Source of the DNA: QHXN01 sp040509515
Lineage (GTDB): Bacteria > Acidobacteriota > Blastocatellia > Pyrinomonadales > Pyrinomonadaceae
Direction of reading: 5' to 3'
NCBI GenBank assembly: GCA_040509515.1
Contig: JBEVKV010000503.1
Coordinates: 1 to 20,045 of the forward strand
DNA length: 20,045 nt
Shown: one piece after another, positions 1 through 6,189 of the stretch
Layout: each line of letters starts with the position of its first letter
Numbering within the stretch: the stretch's first letter is position 1
Notes under the pieces: model-generated
Database searches by the model: none
What the model was told of the DNA's origin: nothing
What the model saw: the letters and a program-made list of their open reading frames with translations, nothing else
Made by a program: the position numbers and the translations under genes

Positions 1-685
1 CGGCAGCGGCCGCCTCACAGTTCGCTCCGAGCTTTTGCGGCGTGGTCGTCGGAGAGGCGTTCATCACGCTGGCGAAGGGCGCGACATCGCCTCGCGCGAT
101 TTCCCCTCGATTGCCGTCGCGCGCAGCACCGCCACTATCTCCGGTCTGAGCGGGGCTGCGACACCCTCAGGGCCGAGCGCAACTCCCTTCTCGCGCAGTT
201 GCGCGTACCCTGCCAGCCGGTCGATAAGCCCGTTCAGCGCGAGTAGCCCATCCATATAACGAGCTTGGTCTAAGCACACCCGGAGAAAGAATGCGCAGAA
301 CTCAGTCAGTGTCCGGTCCGACAGGTTTCTGCGGCCATCTAGGTCGCCTTCCCGAGGCATGTCACCCGCGGCGAGGTGAGCGCGGTAACTCTCCCGCCCG
401 TGCGCCAGACCCCGGCTCACGTTCCACAGCCCGTATCCGCCGACCCGGCTGCGGAGGAAGTAGGCGTCGGTGAAGAGCCTGGCAACGCGCCCGTTGCCGT
501 CTAGGAACGGGTGAATCCACATCAGCCGGTGGTGAGCCGCCGCCAGAGCTATGAGCGGGCGCACGCCGTGTTGTTTGGCCGGGTCGTAGAAAAAGCAGTT
601 TCTGAACCTCGTCGAGCGTTTCCGCCGCGAGGCGGCCTTCCAGCTTGGCAGATGCGGCAACGACCTCCCGTGCGAGGTTCTCCAT
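1..685 (-). pseudogene. Fic-family protein (AMPylase-like), decayed
   Basis: The minus strand encodes a recognisable Fic core: the signature HPFLDGNGRVAR lies at about 479-514, preceded by ALAAAHHRLMWI and followed by LFTDAYFLRSRVGGYGLWNVSRGLA. Fic proteins of this type transfer AMP or another nucleotide monophosphate to target proteins. The gene looks broken. The N-terminal helix (MENLAREVVAASAKLEGRLAAE, from the ATG at 683-685) is in a different frame from the catalytic part. The roughly 80-100 residues that normally separate them, including the (S/T)xxxE(G/N) inhibitory helix, are absent. At the 3' end the catalytic frame stops at position 64, while family-like residues (EIARGDVA) continue in another frame towards the window edge. 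At least two frame disruptions plus an internal deletion are therefore visible. It could be a chimeric assembly artefact, but multiple lesions favour a real pseudogene. The left end may extend beyond the window. Confidence 0.75.
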
Positions 686-806
686 CGGAATATCCTAGTC
701 ACCCACAACAGGCATATTTTATTCGGGTCATCAGTGTCCCCGCTCACTTCTCTTATTCCTGTTACTCTCACATAAATAGGTTATTCCTCCCCGACAGTTA
801 TTAAAC

Positions 807-834
807 TTTGATTTTGCTCTCCCCTTTCTATATG
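807..834 (+). promoter_or_regulatory. candidate sigma70-type promoter for the AAA+ / winged-helix pair
   Basis: In the AT-rich gap upstream of the ATPase there is a TTTGAT-like -35 (807-812), a 16-bp spacer and TATATG (829-834) as a -10. Transcription would start near 841, giving a leader of about 60 bases to the ATG at 901. No Shine-Dalgarno is visible before any candidate start of the ATPase. This is a consensus match by eye only. Confidence 0.3.
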
Positions 835-900
835 AAATCAGCCACCCCCCTCCAAGATTTCTATTGTTTTTACCTGCCTACCTATGCTATATCGCACCTT

Positions 901-1755
901 ATGATACCCGAGAGTGTCTTTTCCATCTCCCCGAACCCCCGGTTCTTCTACGTCACGCCGAGCGTGCATGCGGCGATTGCGAAGACGCAGTACGTGATCC
1001 GTGCCAAACAGGGGTTGACTACAATCATCGGGGACGTAGGACTCGGCAAGACCTCTCTGCTGCGGCTGCTCTACAACGAGTATGATGACAGCCCGGAGCA
1101 CACCACGGCCTTCATCGTGAACCCGAAGCAGACGAGCGAGACCGCGTTTCTCAAGGCCATCTGCACGGAATTCGGGGTAAAGACCAAGCGCAGCCAGCGC
1201 GAGACGGAGTACGAGTTGAGGGCTTTTCTCGTCGACCAGTACCGCGAGGGCAAGAGCGTCGTGCTCTTCATCGACGAGGCGCAGCAGCTCAAAGGGCCGA
1301 TGTTCGAGCAGATCCGCCAGATCCTGAACTTCGAGACCGACGAGACCAAGCTGATTTCAATCGTGATGGCCGGCCAGGTGGAGCTCCGTTACAAGCTGGC
1401 GGACCGCAGCAAGCGGGCGCTCGTCTCCCGCATTGCCGTCTCCTCCACCCTCGACGCCCTGACGCTTGATGAAACCGCCGGGATGATCGACTTCCGCTGC
1501 ACCGTGGCAGGGGTCGAAAACCCCTTCGAGTCAGCGGCCGTCGAGGGCGTCTACCACTGGTCGAAGGGCGTCCCGCGCGAGGCCATCAAGCTCTGCGCCA
1601 TGGCAGTTCAGTATGCGGCTATCAACAAGCTGAAGAGGATACCTGCCGATCTAGTTGAGCTAGCCGCAGGTGACATCGTCCGTCCTTCTGACGAGCCCTT
1701 GGCCGAGACAGTTCCCCGCCCAGGCACGATGAAAGCGGTGCGCGAGGCCGTATGA
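901..1755 (+). CDS. AAA+ ATPase of the ExeA/GspA-TniB type
   Basis: From the ATG at 901 this gives 284 residues. The start follows the family pattern: the product opens with SISPNPRFFYVTPSVHAAI, equivalent to the TPDPxFLYLSxxHxEAL opening of ExeA-like ATPases. The same frame stays open back to a TTG at 808 and an ATG at 832, so a longer start is possible; no start has a good ribosome-binding site. Walker A is GDVGLGKT (residues 44-51), Walker B is VVLFIDEAQQ (120-129), followed by IVMAGQVELR (sensor-like, 154-163) and KGVPREAIKL (222-231), typical of the arginine-containing C-terminal lid. Relatives act as secretion ATPases (ExeA) or as DNA-bound target selectors in transposons (TniB/MuB-like). 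There is no membrane segment or peptidoglycan-binding domain, so a cytoplasmic DNA-linked role fits better. The stop overlaps the next start as ATGA, so the two genes are probably translated together. Confidence 0.85.
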   Translation: MIPESVFSISPNPRFFYVTPSVHAAIAKTQYVIRAKQGLTTIIGDVGLGKTSLLRLLYNEYDDSPEHTTAFIVNPKQTSETAFLKAICTEFGVKTKRSQRETEYELRAFLVDQYREGKSVVLFIDEAQQLKGPMFEQIRQILNFETDETKLISIVMAGQVELRYKLADRSKRALVSRIAVSSTLDALTLDETAGMIDFRCTVAGVENPFESAAVEGVYHWSKGVPREAIKLCAMAVQYAAINKLKRIPADLVELAAGDIVRPSDEPLAETVPRPGTMKAVREAV

Positions 1756-2954
1756 CTGAGGAGAAAAAATACGTCACCTTCCGCGATCTCCGCGTGGTCT
1801 CTCCCGCGAAGCCAACCACTTCTCCAAGTTCTACTAGTACACCTAGTACATCAGACACACTTGAGGTATCTGATTTATCTCCTGTTTCTGCAACAGTTGA
1901 TAAAGAACAGCAGACTGAACTCACTCCCCATATACCCAAGCAATTGAGCACTACTAGTACACCTAGCATATCTAGCAATACTAGTACATCTAGAACACCT
2001 AGTAGCACTAGTAGTCCGAAAACATTGCTTGAGTCTGAAACAAGATCCGAGCAGGATGGATCGGCCGAAAAGCCAAAAAGGCCGGCAATCGCCCCTGAAA
2101 GGGATTTTCAGAGGATTCCGAATTCGATCACACGCAGAGCCATCCCAGAAGGAGCGTTCAGGGGAAAGAGCAAACAGGTATGGGACTACCTGTGGAGCGT
2201 CACTAGGGGTGCCATCGTGCCGGTTAAGTCCACCCGGAAATCCCGCCGCGAGATAAAGGTGGGCTCGGGCCTTGGGTCTATGGTGACCGTAGACGCGGCG
2301 CTCGAGCATCTGAAGAGCGTCGGACTGATTGCGGTAAGGCCAGCAGTAGGGTCGCTCTCCGGCAACGAGTACGATGTCTTCACTCCGGACGAGGCATCTA
2401 CTAGTACATCTAGTATACCTAGTACATCTAGCGCTACTAGGATTACCCAGAAAGTAGATGAACTAGATGTACCAGAATCTGGTAGTACTAGTACAATTCA
2501 AACTATTGAAAATGCAGGGAGTTCCGGCTGCCCTAATACTTATTTTAAGACAAAAGATATAAATACTGATGATGAGGCGTTCGCCGAATTCTCTGCCACG
2601 GTGAGAAAAACTGCCAAGGAGATCACCGGCAAAGAGCCGTCAAAAGCAGAGGCCGCGCGCTGGGCTGAAGTCGCCGAAGTTCTCATGACCGAGTTGCGCA
2701 TAGCCGCAGGCCGCACAACCATTTCAAGCGTGCCGGCGTTTTTGGCCGAACACCTCCGCCGCCGACTCTGGAAGAAGGAGAAGCGGCAGATCGAAGCCGA
2801 GGTCGCCGAACAGAAAGCGTCTGCTCCGACACGAAAAGTTGACACCTCAAAGTGCCCGGATTGCTTCGGCACGGGTATGTACTACCCCAACGGATTCGAC
2901 AAAGGAGTAGCTAGATGTCCTCACTCAAAGCTTATAGGGGAGAGCGAAGGCTAA
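1752..2954 (+). CDS. unrecognised DNA-binding protein: winged-helix core, Ser/Thr-rich linkers, zinc knuckle
   Basis: I cannot assign a named family to this 400-residue protein. Residues 22-90 are a low-complexity Ser/Thr/Pro stretch. Residues about 118-212 look like a winged helix (QRIPNSITRRAIPEGAF, then VTVDAALEHLKSVGLIAVRP as a probable recognition helix and wing). A second Ser/Thr-rich linker covers 215-250. Residues 275-355 are helical and charged (SSVPAFLAEHLRRRLWKKEK). The C-terminus has CPDC (368-371) paired with CPH (389-391), a likely zinc site. The start overlaps the upstream AAA+ stop by ATGA. A wH protein coupled to an ExeA/TniB-like ATPase suggests DNA replication, partition or transposition of an accessory element; this is inference. 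The linkers are encoded by unusual CTAG-containing codon pairs (described separately) and by AT-rich codons unlike the flanking housekeeping genes. Confidence 0.8.
   Translation: MTEEKKYVTFRDLRVVSPAKPTTSPSSTSTPSTSDTLEVSDLSPVSATVDKEQQTELTPHIPKQLSTTSTPSISSNTSTSRTPSSTSSPKTLLESETRSEQDGSAEKPKRPAIAPERDFQRIPNSITRRAIPEGAFRGKSKQVWDYLWSVTRGAIVPVKSTRKSRREIKVGSGLGSMVTVDAALEHLKSVGLIAVRPAVGSLSGNEYDVFTPDEASTSTSSIPSTSSATRITQKVDELDVPESGSTSTIQTIENAGSSGCPNTYFKTKDINTDDEAFAEFSATVRKTAKEITGKEPSKAEAARWAEVAEVLMTELRIAAGRTTISSVPAFLAEHLRRRLWKKEKRQIEAEVAEQKASAPTRKVDTSKCPDCFGTGMYYPNGFDKGVARCPHSKLIGESEG
1833..2012 (+). repeat. CTAG array 1: 9-bp-phased CTAG sites inside the winged-helix gene
   Basis: CTAG occurs at 1834 and 1843, then at 1954, 1963, 1972, 1981, 1990, 1999 and 2008. 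Within each group the spacing is exactly 9 bp. Many copies sit in ACTAGTACA or CCTAGTACA contexts. In the protein this reads as (T/P/S)-(S/R)-X triplets. One copy changes the second codon from Ser to Arg (TCT AGA at 1989-1994) and still keeps CTAG. Two further CTAGs 9 bp apart lie in the end of the upstream ATPase gene (1651 and 1660). Confidence 0.85.
2400..2492 (+). repeat. CTAG array 2 with out-of-phase copies
   Basis: CTAG occurs at 2401, 2410, 2419, 2428 and 2437, exactly 9 bp apart, then at 2463 and 2488. The copy at 2437 changes Ser to Arg (ACT AGG). The copy at 2463 lies in a different codon phase (CTA GAT, Leu-Asp). The tetranucleotide is therefore kept where the encoded residues are not. 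The cluster follows the winged-helix coding region and ends just before an AT-rich stretch. Confidence 0.85.
2493..2575 (+). other. AT-rich stretch beside CTAG array 2 (possible DNA-unwinding element)
   Basis: Directly after the second CTAG cluster the coding sequence becomes AT-rich, with runs such as ACTTATTTTAAGAC and AAAAGATATAAATACTGA between about 2537 and 2570. It encodes a non-conserved-looking linker of the winged-helix protein. Iterons next to an AT-rich tract inside an initiator gene is the arrangement of the phage lambda O gene origin; the comparison is by layout only. Confidence 0.35.
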
Positions 2955-3076
2955 GGGTTCCACAATGTTTCACAGCAAGTTAAAAACTGAGTGTAAAGAA
3001 GTTGGGCGGGCGGAAATAAGCTCAATTACGTCCCCTTTACGACATGTCGCGTAACGCCCCTTTTGCGACTATGGTA

Positions 3077-3116
3077 GGGTGCAGGATCGGGTTAAAATCC
3101 CTCGAAATTCCTGCCC
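3077..3116 (+). other. nested hairpin in the 2955-3155 gap
   Basis: GCAGGA (3081-3086) pairs with TCCTGC (3109-3114). The stem can be extended outward by GGG/CCC with one bulged base, and an inner GGG (3089-3091) / CCC (3099-3101) pair closes a TTAAAAT loop. There is no T-tract after it, so a classical terminator is not supported. It could be a structured leader, a protein-binding site or a remnant of a mobile-element end. The rest of the 2955-3155 gap shows nothing recognisable. Confidence 0.35.
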
Positions 3117-3155
3117 GGAGGAGAGGGAAGGCTTAGGTACCCTGCGGAAAGACAT

Positions 3156-3383
3156 ATGAAACGAACACAACTAACTTTTATTTCTTCCGCGACATTAAGC
3201 CTTCTGCTGCTGATTGCAGTCACACTGCTTCAGACGCCAACGTCTGCACAGAATAAACTCCCCTCCATTCCCGATACACCGGCGGGACGACGCCTCTCAG
3301 AATGGCTGCGTTTTTACAAAGGTGGTGATTTTGACGCCATACGCAATTGTAAATCTTCGGAATTTTTACTAAATGGAGACTAA
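3156..3383 (+). pseudogene. truncated exported protein, N-terminal fragment
   Basis: The 75-residue frame starts with a convincing signal peptide (MKRTQLTF, then ATLSLLLLIAVTLLQTPTSAQ) and continues with IPDTPAGRRLSEWLRFYKGGDFDAIRN. This resembles the opening of exported hydrolases in which a short helical domain (DTPAGRRLxxWLxAxNxGD) precedes the catalytic domain. The frame stops at 3383 within a repeated AT-rich motif, and no continuation is seen in the other frames of the next 800 bases. I read it as the 5' remnant of a longer gene cut by rearrangement. The catalytic class cannot be determined from what is left. A genuine small secreted protein is the alternative. Confidence 0.5.
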
Positions 3384-3527
3384 AACGGGTGAAGCGTGAG
3401 GGCTGGCAGAAGGAACTATCAAATCAACGATTTACGGGAAAACTTCAGTTACAGCGAAATCTTCAGATATTTTACTGAACGGGACTGATTTTCAGGCCGT
3501 TTTCACATATTTTGCTAAACGAGCCTT
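3351..3527 (+). repeat. three imperfect copies of a ~30-bp AT-rich repeat
   Basis: Copies lie at about 3351-3381, 3457-3486 and 3498-3527. The shared pattern is TCTTC or TTTTC, then a TATTTT-like core, then (A/G)CT(A/G)AA(C/T)G(G/A)G. Copy 1 and copy 2 match over AAATCTTC, over the T-rich core and over ACT(A/G)AA(T/C)GG. Copy 3 keeps CACATATTTTGCTAAACGAGC. The first copy supplies the stop of the truncated exported frame, which suggests that the breakpoint lies in this repeat. Confidence 0.45.
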
Positions 3528-3716
3528 CCTCAGAGCATAACTCTAATAACCTTAGACTGCTCCTTACGGCGCTGGGTTCTACTCAGGATCGCTAGAAAAT
3601 GAATGCCGAAAGGTAGTTGTGAAACTTCCGACGCCATTTACCATAATGTCGGTTCGAGCATAAAGTGAATCTCTTCGACCATAAGATGATTCTGACTGCC
3701 TTTTCCACTTCTTACC

Positions 3717-3875
3717 TCAAATCCTTAGCCTCTTAGCCGCGCCTCCTTTTCTGTGCTGAGCTCTGCTGAGGATCGCCATAACGGGCTCGCTGGCCTTCAG
3801 TAGCTCCTCGATCTCATCGTCTGCCAAAGATTCCCTCAGTATTTCCCTGAAGGCGAAGCCCGACTTCTTGAGCTG
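3717..3875 (-). pseudogene. C-terminal coding remnant, unknown family
   Basis: On the minus strand, directly after an in-frame TAG (3876-3878), 52 codons read into a charged, helix-like sequence containing FAFREILRESLADDEIEELL and ending in AAKRLRI before a TGA at 3717-3719. Its composition is that of a real protein tail rather than random translation, and it has no start codon. I do not recognise the family. It is most likely the end of a gene whose 5' part has been lost or frameshifted. Confidence 0.35.
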
Positions 3876-4089
3876 CTACCAGAATAGCTGCTGGAGTCGT
3901 TCGCCTGAAGCCTTCGTTTGCAGGTAGGAGTCTAGTTGAGTCGAGGTTAACTGTTATTAAGCTACCACGGTCAAGATCAACCCGAAGCGTGAAACATAGA
4001 AGGTTGAATTCAAGTAGCCATAGAATGGGTGATTTAAAAGTTTGTAATAGGCTTGGGTACACAAACGTGTTAGTTGTGTGCCCACTATC

Positions 4090-4263
4090 TTATCGGGAAT
4101 TTATGAATGAGAAAGCCTCAAGTATAGGTTTGCGCATGAAGTGATCCAGATTCTGTATAGCTTGTTCATAGAACCTCACACCAAGTCCGCCGGTCTCCCA
4201 TTCCTCATAATCAAGCTTTCGGAAAAGGTCAGCCCTCGATATTGATTTAGCTAACTGCTTAGT
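4090..4263 (-). pseudogene. start-less coding remnant, unknown family
   Basis: The minus strand between an in-frame stop upstream (about 4264) and the TAA at 4090-4092 gives a protein-like stretch including SISRADLFRKLDYEEWETGG and IQNLDHFMRKPILEAFSF. Residue composition and hydrophobic spacing look genuinely coding. There is no ATG, GTG or TTG at its head, so the 5' end appears lost, possibly at the junction with the toxin-antitoxin pair that begins at 4279 on the other strand. Family not recognised. Confidence 0.35.
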
Positions 4264-4278
4264 CTACTATCTCTATTC

Positions 4279-4521
4279 ATGATTGAAGTCAACGTCCACG
4301 AGGCCAAGACCAACCTCTCGCGCCTCCTCCAGCGCGTCGCCGCAGGCGAAGAGGTCGTTATCGCACGCGCTGGCGTCCCCGTCGCGCGCCTCGTCCCCGT
4401 CAAACCGCCGGGTGGCAGGCGCACGCTCGGTGAGGACGAAGGGCGGGGCTGGGTCGCCGACGACTTCGACGCCCCGCTGCCCGCAGACTTGGCGGAAGCC
4501 TTTGAAGGAGCGGCGGAGTGA
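4279..4521 (+). CDS. Phd/YefM-family antitoxin (VapB partner)
   Basis: This 80-residue protein has the characteristic opening MIEVNVHEAKTNLSRLLQRV followed by GEEVVIARAGVPVARLVPV, the strand-helix-strand core by which Phd/YefM antitoxins dimerise and bind their own operator. The C-terminal part (about residues 45-80, acidic, DDFDAPLPADLAEAFEG) is the flexible segment that in this family wraps the toxin. The stop overlaps the toxin start by 4 bases (GTGA), a normal toxin-antitoxin arrangement ensuring coupled synthesis. The complex is expected to repress its own promoter in the AT-rich sequence just upstream. GC content returns to the chromosomal level at this gene, which marks the right edge of the remnant region. 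Confidence 0.9.
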   Translation: MIEVNVHEAKTNLSRLLQRVAAGEEVVIARAGVPVARLVPVKPPGGRRTLGEDEGRGWVADDFDAPLPADLAEAFEGAAE

Positions 4522-4904
4522 GGATACTCGTCGACACGCAGTGCTTCCTCTGGTCTTTCCTCGACCCGTCGAGGCTGAGCGACACGGCTAAGAGGGTTCT
4601 TTCTGACGGGGAGGATGAGCTCTTCTTCTCGGCGGCCAGCTCCTGGGAGATCGCCATCAAGGCCGGGATCGGCAAGCTGAGGCTGCCGGAGCCTCCCGAG
4701 GACTACGTCCCGCCGCGCATCGTCCGCGCGGGGATGACGGCGCTCGACGTGACGCACGCCCACGCCCTGCGCGTCCACGCCCTGCCGCCCGTCCACAGAG
4801 ACCCGTTCGACCGGCTGCTGGTAGCGCAGTCTGTGGCGGAGGGACTTACCATCTTAACGGCAGATCCGCAGATCGGCAGGTACTCAATCCCCACCCTCTG
4901 GTAG
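4518..4904 (+). CDS. vapC: PIN-domain toxin ribonuclease (VapC-type)
   Basis: The 128-residue protein starts at GTG 4518 inside the antitoxin stop. It carries the four acidic positions of PIN-domain nucleases: D6 in LVDTQCFLW, E44 in ASSWEIAIK, D95/D98 in HRDPFDRLLVAQ, and D116 in LTADPQIGRY. These bind Mg2+ or Mn2+ and cleave RNA, usually tRNA or rRNA in characterised VapC toxins. The WEIAIK/HRDPFDRLLVAQ wording places it in the subgroup that pairs with Phd-type antitoxins. Length is normal and the gene looks intact. The natural RNA target cannot be read from sequence. Confidence 0.92.
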   Translation: MRILVDTQCFLWSFLDPSRLSDTAKRVLSDGEDELFFSAASSWEIAIKAGIGKLRLPEPPEDYVPPRIVRAGMTALDVTHAHALRVHALPPVHRDPFDRLLVAQSVAEGLTILTADPQIGRYSIPTLW

Positions 4905-4919
4905 TCCACGCGGGAGTAT

Positions 4920-4940
4920 AAGGGAAGGGAATTATCCCTT
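4920..4940 (+). terminator. weak hairpin after the toxin gene
   Basis: AAGGGA (4920-4925) pairs with TCCCTT (4935-4940), 15 bases after the toxin stop. It lacks a strong T-tract, so termination activity is uncertain. Confidence 0.3.
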
Positions 4941-5119
4941 TGACAAACCCAAGTGCTGAAATCTAGTGAACTTTCTTCCGCATCCTCTTAGGCGCAAGGG
5001 TGATAGGTGTGTTCTTTGCTGCTTCAAGCTGTCGCTACCTGCTTTGCCAATTCTAATCCTTTATCAGTTCGGGCTCGGACAAGCGCCACGTCGCCCCGTG
5101 TTCCTCTATAACGGGATTG

Positions 5120-5141
5120 GGGGGATGGGCGTTCGTCCCCC
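5120..5141 (-). terminator. hairpin downstream of the nifJ / DHODH-like operon
   Basis: GGGGGA (5120-5125) and TCCCCC (5136-5141) form a 6-bp GC-rich stem with a 10-base loop, about 70 bases past the stop of the DHODH-like gene on the minus strand. There is no T-run, so this may be a processing or protective structure rather than an intrinsic terminator. Confidence 0.3.
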
Positions 5142-5211
5142 TGCGCGCATCCATTGGCACGCTCGCCTCAGAGGCCGCGAACTACACCGGCGCGGTTTGG
5201 CCGGCTGGAAC

Positions 5212-6189
5212 TCATCGCAGCAGCATCCTGAAATTAGCGCGTTCGTAGGCGGCGGGGTCGGGTATCCGGCCGAAGCTCATGTTGCCGCGCATCTGGTCGA
5301 GTGAGTCCCACTCGTTCTCCTCCATCCACGTCTCCAGCTCGGAGCGGACGACCCGCAGGTGGCGCGGCCCGTGCCGGAGGAGGGCCGAGACCATCTGCGT
5401 GACGTGCGCTCCCGCCATCGTCGCCTTGACCACGTCGAGGGCGGTGTGGACTCCGCCCGTGGCTGCGAGCGAAGCCTTCACGCGCCCGGCCAGCGCGGCG
5501 ATGCCACGCAGTCGCAACTGGAGGTCGGAAGAGTCCGACAGCGCCACGGTGCGCGTGACCTCCAGCTCGTGAACATCAATGTCGGCCTTGTGAAAGCGTG
5601 TGAAGAGGACTAGCCCGTCGGCCCCCGCGTCGTCGAGCTGCGCGGCGAAGTGTCCGAAAGCGGTGAAGAAGGGTGAGAGCTTGACGGCGACGGGAATGCG
5701 CAACTCCTTCTTCACGTCGCGCACGATTCGCACCATCTGACACTCCACCTCGGCGGCGCTGAGCGAGGCGTCGCTCGCCGCGTGGTAGAGGTGCAGCTCC
5801 AACGCGTCGGCCCCGGCCTCCTCCAGCAGCCGCGCGTAAGAAGTCCAGCCGCCGGCCGTGGAGCCGTTGAGCGACGCCATCACAGGGATGCCTACCGCCT
5901 CCTTCACCCGACGCAGATGTTCGAGATACTCGTCCGGCCCGAACGCCGACCCGGGGTCGGGCTCGTAGCTCGCGGCCTCGGCGGACGACTCGTTGTGGCT
6001 CTCCGTGTGGAAGAACGACTCCATCTGCTCGCCCGCGAGCTCCTCCTCGAACATCGACCGCAGCACGACGGCGGCGGCGCCCTCGTCCTCCAACTCCCTG
6101 GCCGTATCGAGGTCGTCGGTCAGGGGCCCGGCCCCCACGACGAGAGGGTGCGGCAGCCGCATGCCCAGGTAGGTCGTGGCGAGATTCAT
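5212..6189 (-). CDS. dihydroorotate dehydrogenase-like FMN flavoprotein
   Basis: The 325-residue protein is a class-1 DHODH-like TIM barrel. It opens with TTYLGMRLPHPLVVGAGPLT, has IPVMASLNGSTAGGW (about 101-115), the conserved lysine strand IPVAVKLSPF (165-174, K170) and the FMN-phosphate loop AATGGVHTA (242-250). Relatives beside pyruvate oxidoreductase genes are usually annotated dihydroorotate dehydrogenase-like and are unlikely to be the biosynthetic PyrD. An insertion rich in Glu/Ser (about 47-85) lies where classical PyrD has its substrate-side segment, so orotate chemistry is doubtful. The start ATG overlaps the nifJ stop (ATGA at 6186-6189), implying coupled translation and a flavin-dependent step tied to pyruvate or ferredoxin metabolism. 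The partner and substrate are unknown. Confidence 0.88.
   Translation of the reverse strand: MNLATTYLGMRLPHPLVVGAGPLTDDLDTARELEDEGAAAVVLRSMFEEELAGEQMESFFHTESHNESSAEAASYEPDPGSAFGPDEYLEHLRRVKEAVGIPVMASLNGSTAGGWTSYARLLEEAGADALELHLYHAASDASLSAAEVECQMVRIVRDVKKELRIPVAVKLSPFFTAFGHFAAQLDDAGADGLVLFTRFHKADIDVHELEVTRTVALSDSSDLQLRLRGIAALAGRVKASLAATGGVHTALDVVKATMAGAHVTQMVSALLRHGPRHLRVVRSELETWMEENEWDSLDQMRGNMSFGRIPDPAAYERANFRMLLR

Larger units (their letters stand above)
3384..4278. other. gene-poor, AT-rich remnant region
   Basis: About 900 bases separate the truncated exported gene from the antitoxin gene without an intact reading frame of normal quality. Composition is more AT-rich than the flanking chromosomal genes. 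I see two minus-strand stretches that translate into protein-like sequence without usable start codons (listed separately) and part of the imperfect repeat. The 82-codon minus-strand frame at 3814-4062 lies between these two but does not look like a folded protein. No inverted terminal repeats, transposase or tRNA could be identified. Confidence 0.6.
4905..5211. other. intergenic region between toxin gene and DHODH-like gene
   Basis: About 300 bases between the toxin stop and the end of the minus-strand DHODH-like gene. It holds two small hairpins (listed separately) and no convincing gene. An open frame beginning at 4966 runs into the opposite-strand coding region and has no recognisable domain, so it is not annotated. 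Confidence 0.6.

Noticed and set aside
808..900. Longer start of the AAA+ ATPase at TTG 808 or ATG 832
   Set aside because: The extra residues do not clearly match the family opening, the candidate -10 overlaps the ATG at 832, and no ribosome site is visible; kept only as an alternative.
1833..2492. CRISPR array interpretation of the CTAG repeats
   Set aside because: The period is only 9 bp with no spacers, and the repeats are in frame in an open coding sequence.
3077..3116. tRNA remnant or attachment site
   Set aside because: The stem-loop vaguely resembles a T-arm, but no acceptor stem, anticodon arm or duplicated copy was found.
4966..5304. 112-codon plus-strand frame after the toxin gene
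   Set aside because: No Shine-Dalgarno or domain, and it overlaps the 3' end of the DHODH-like gene on the other strand.
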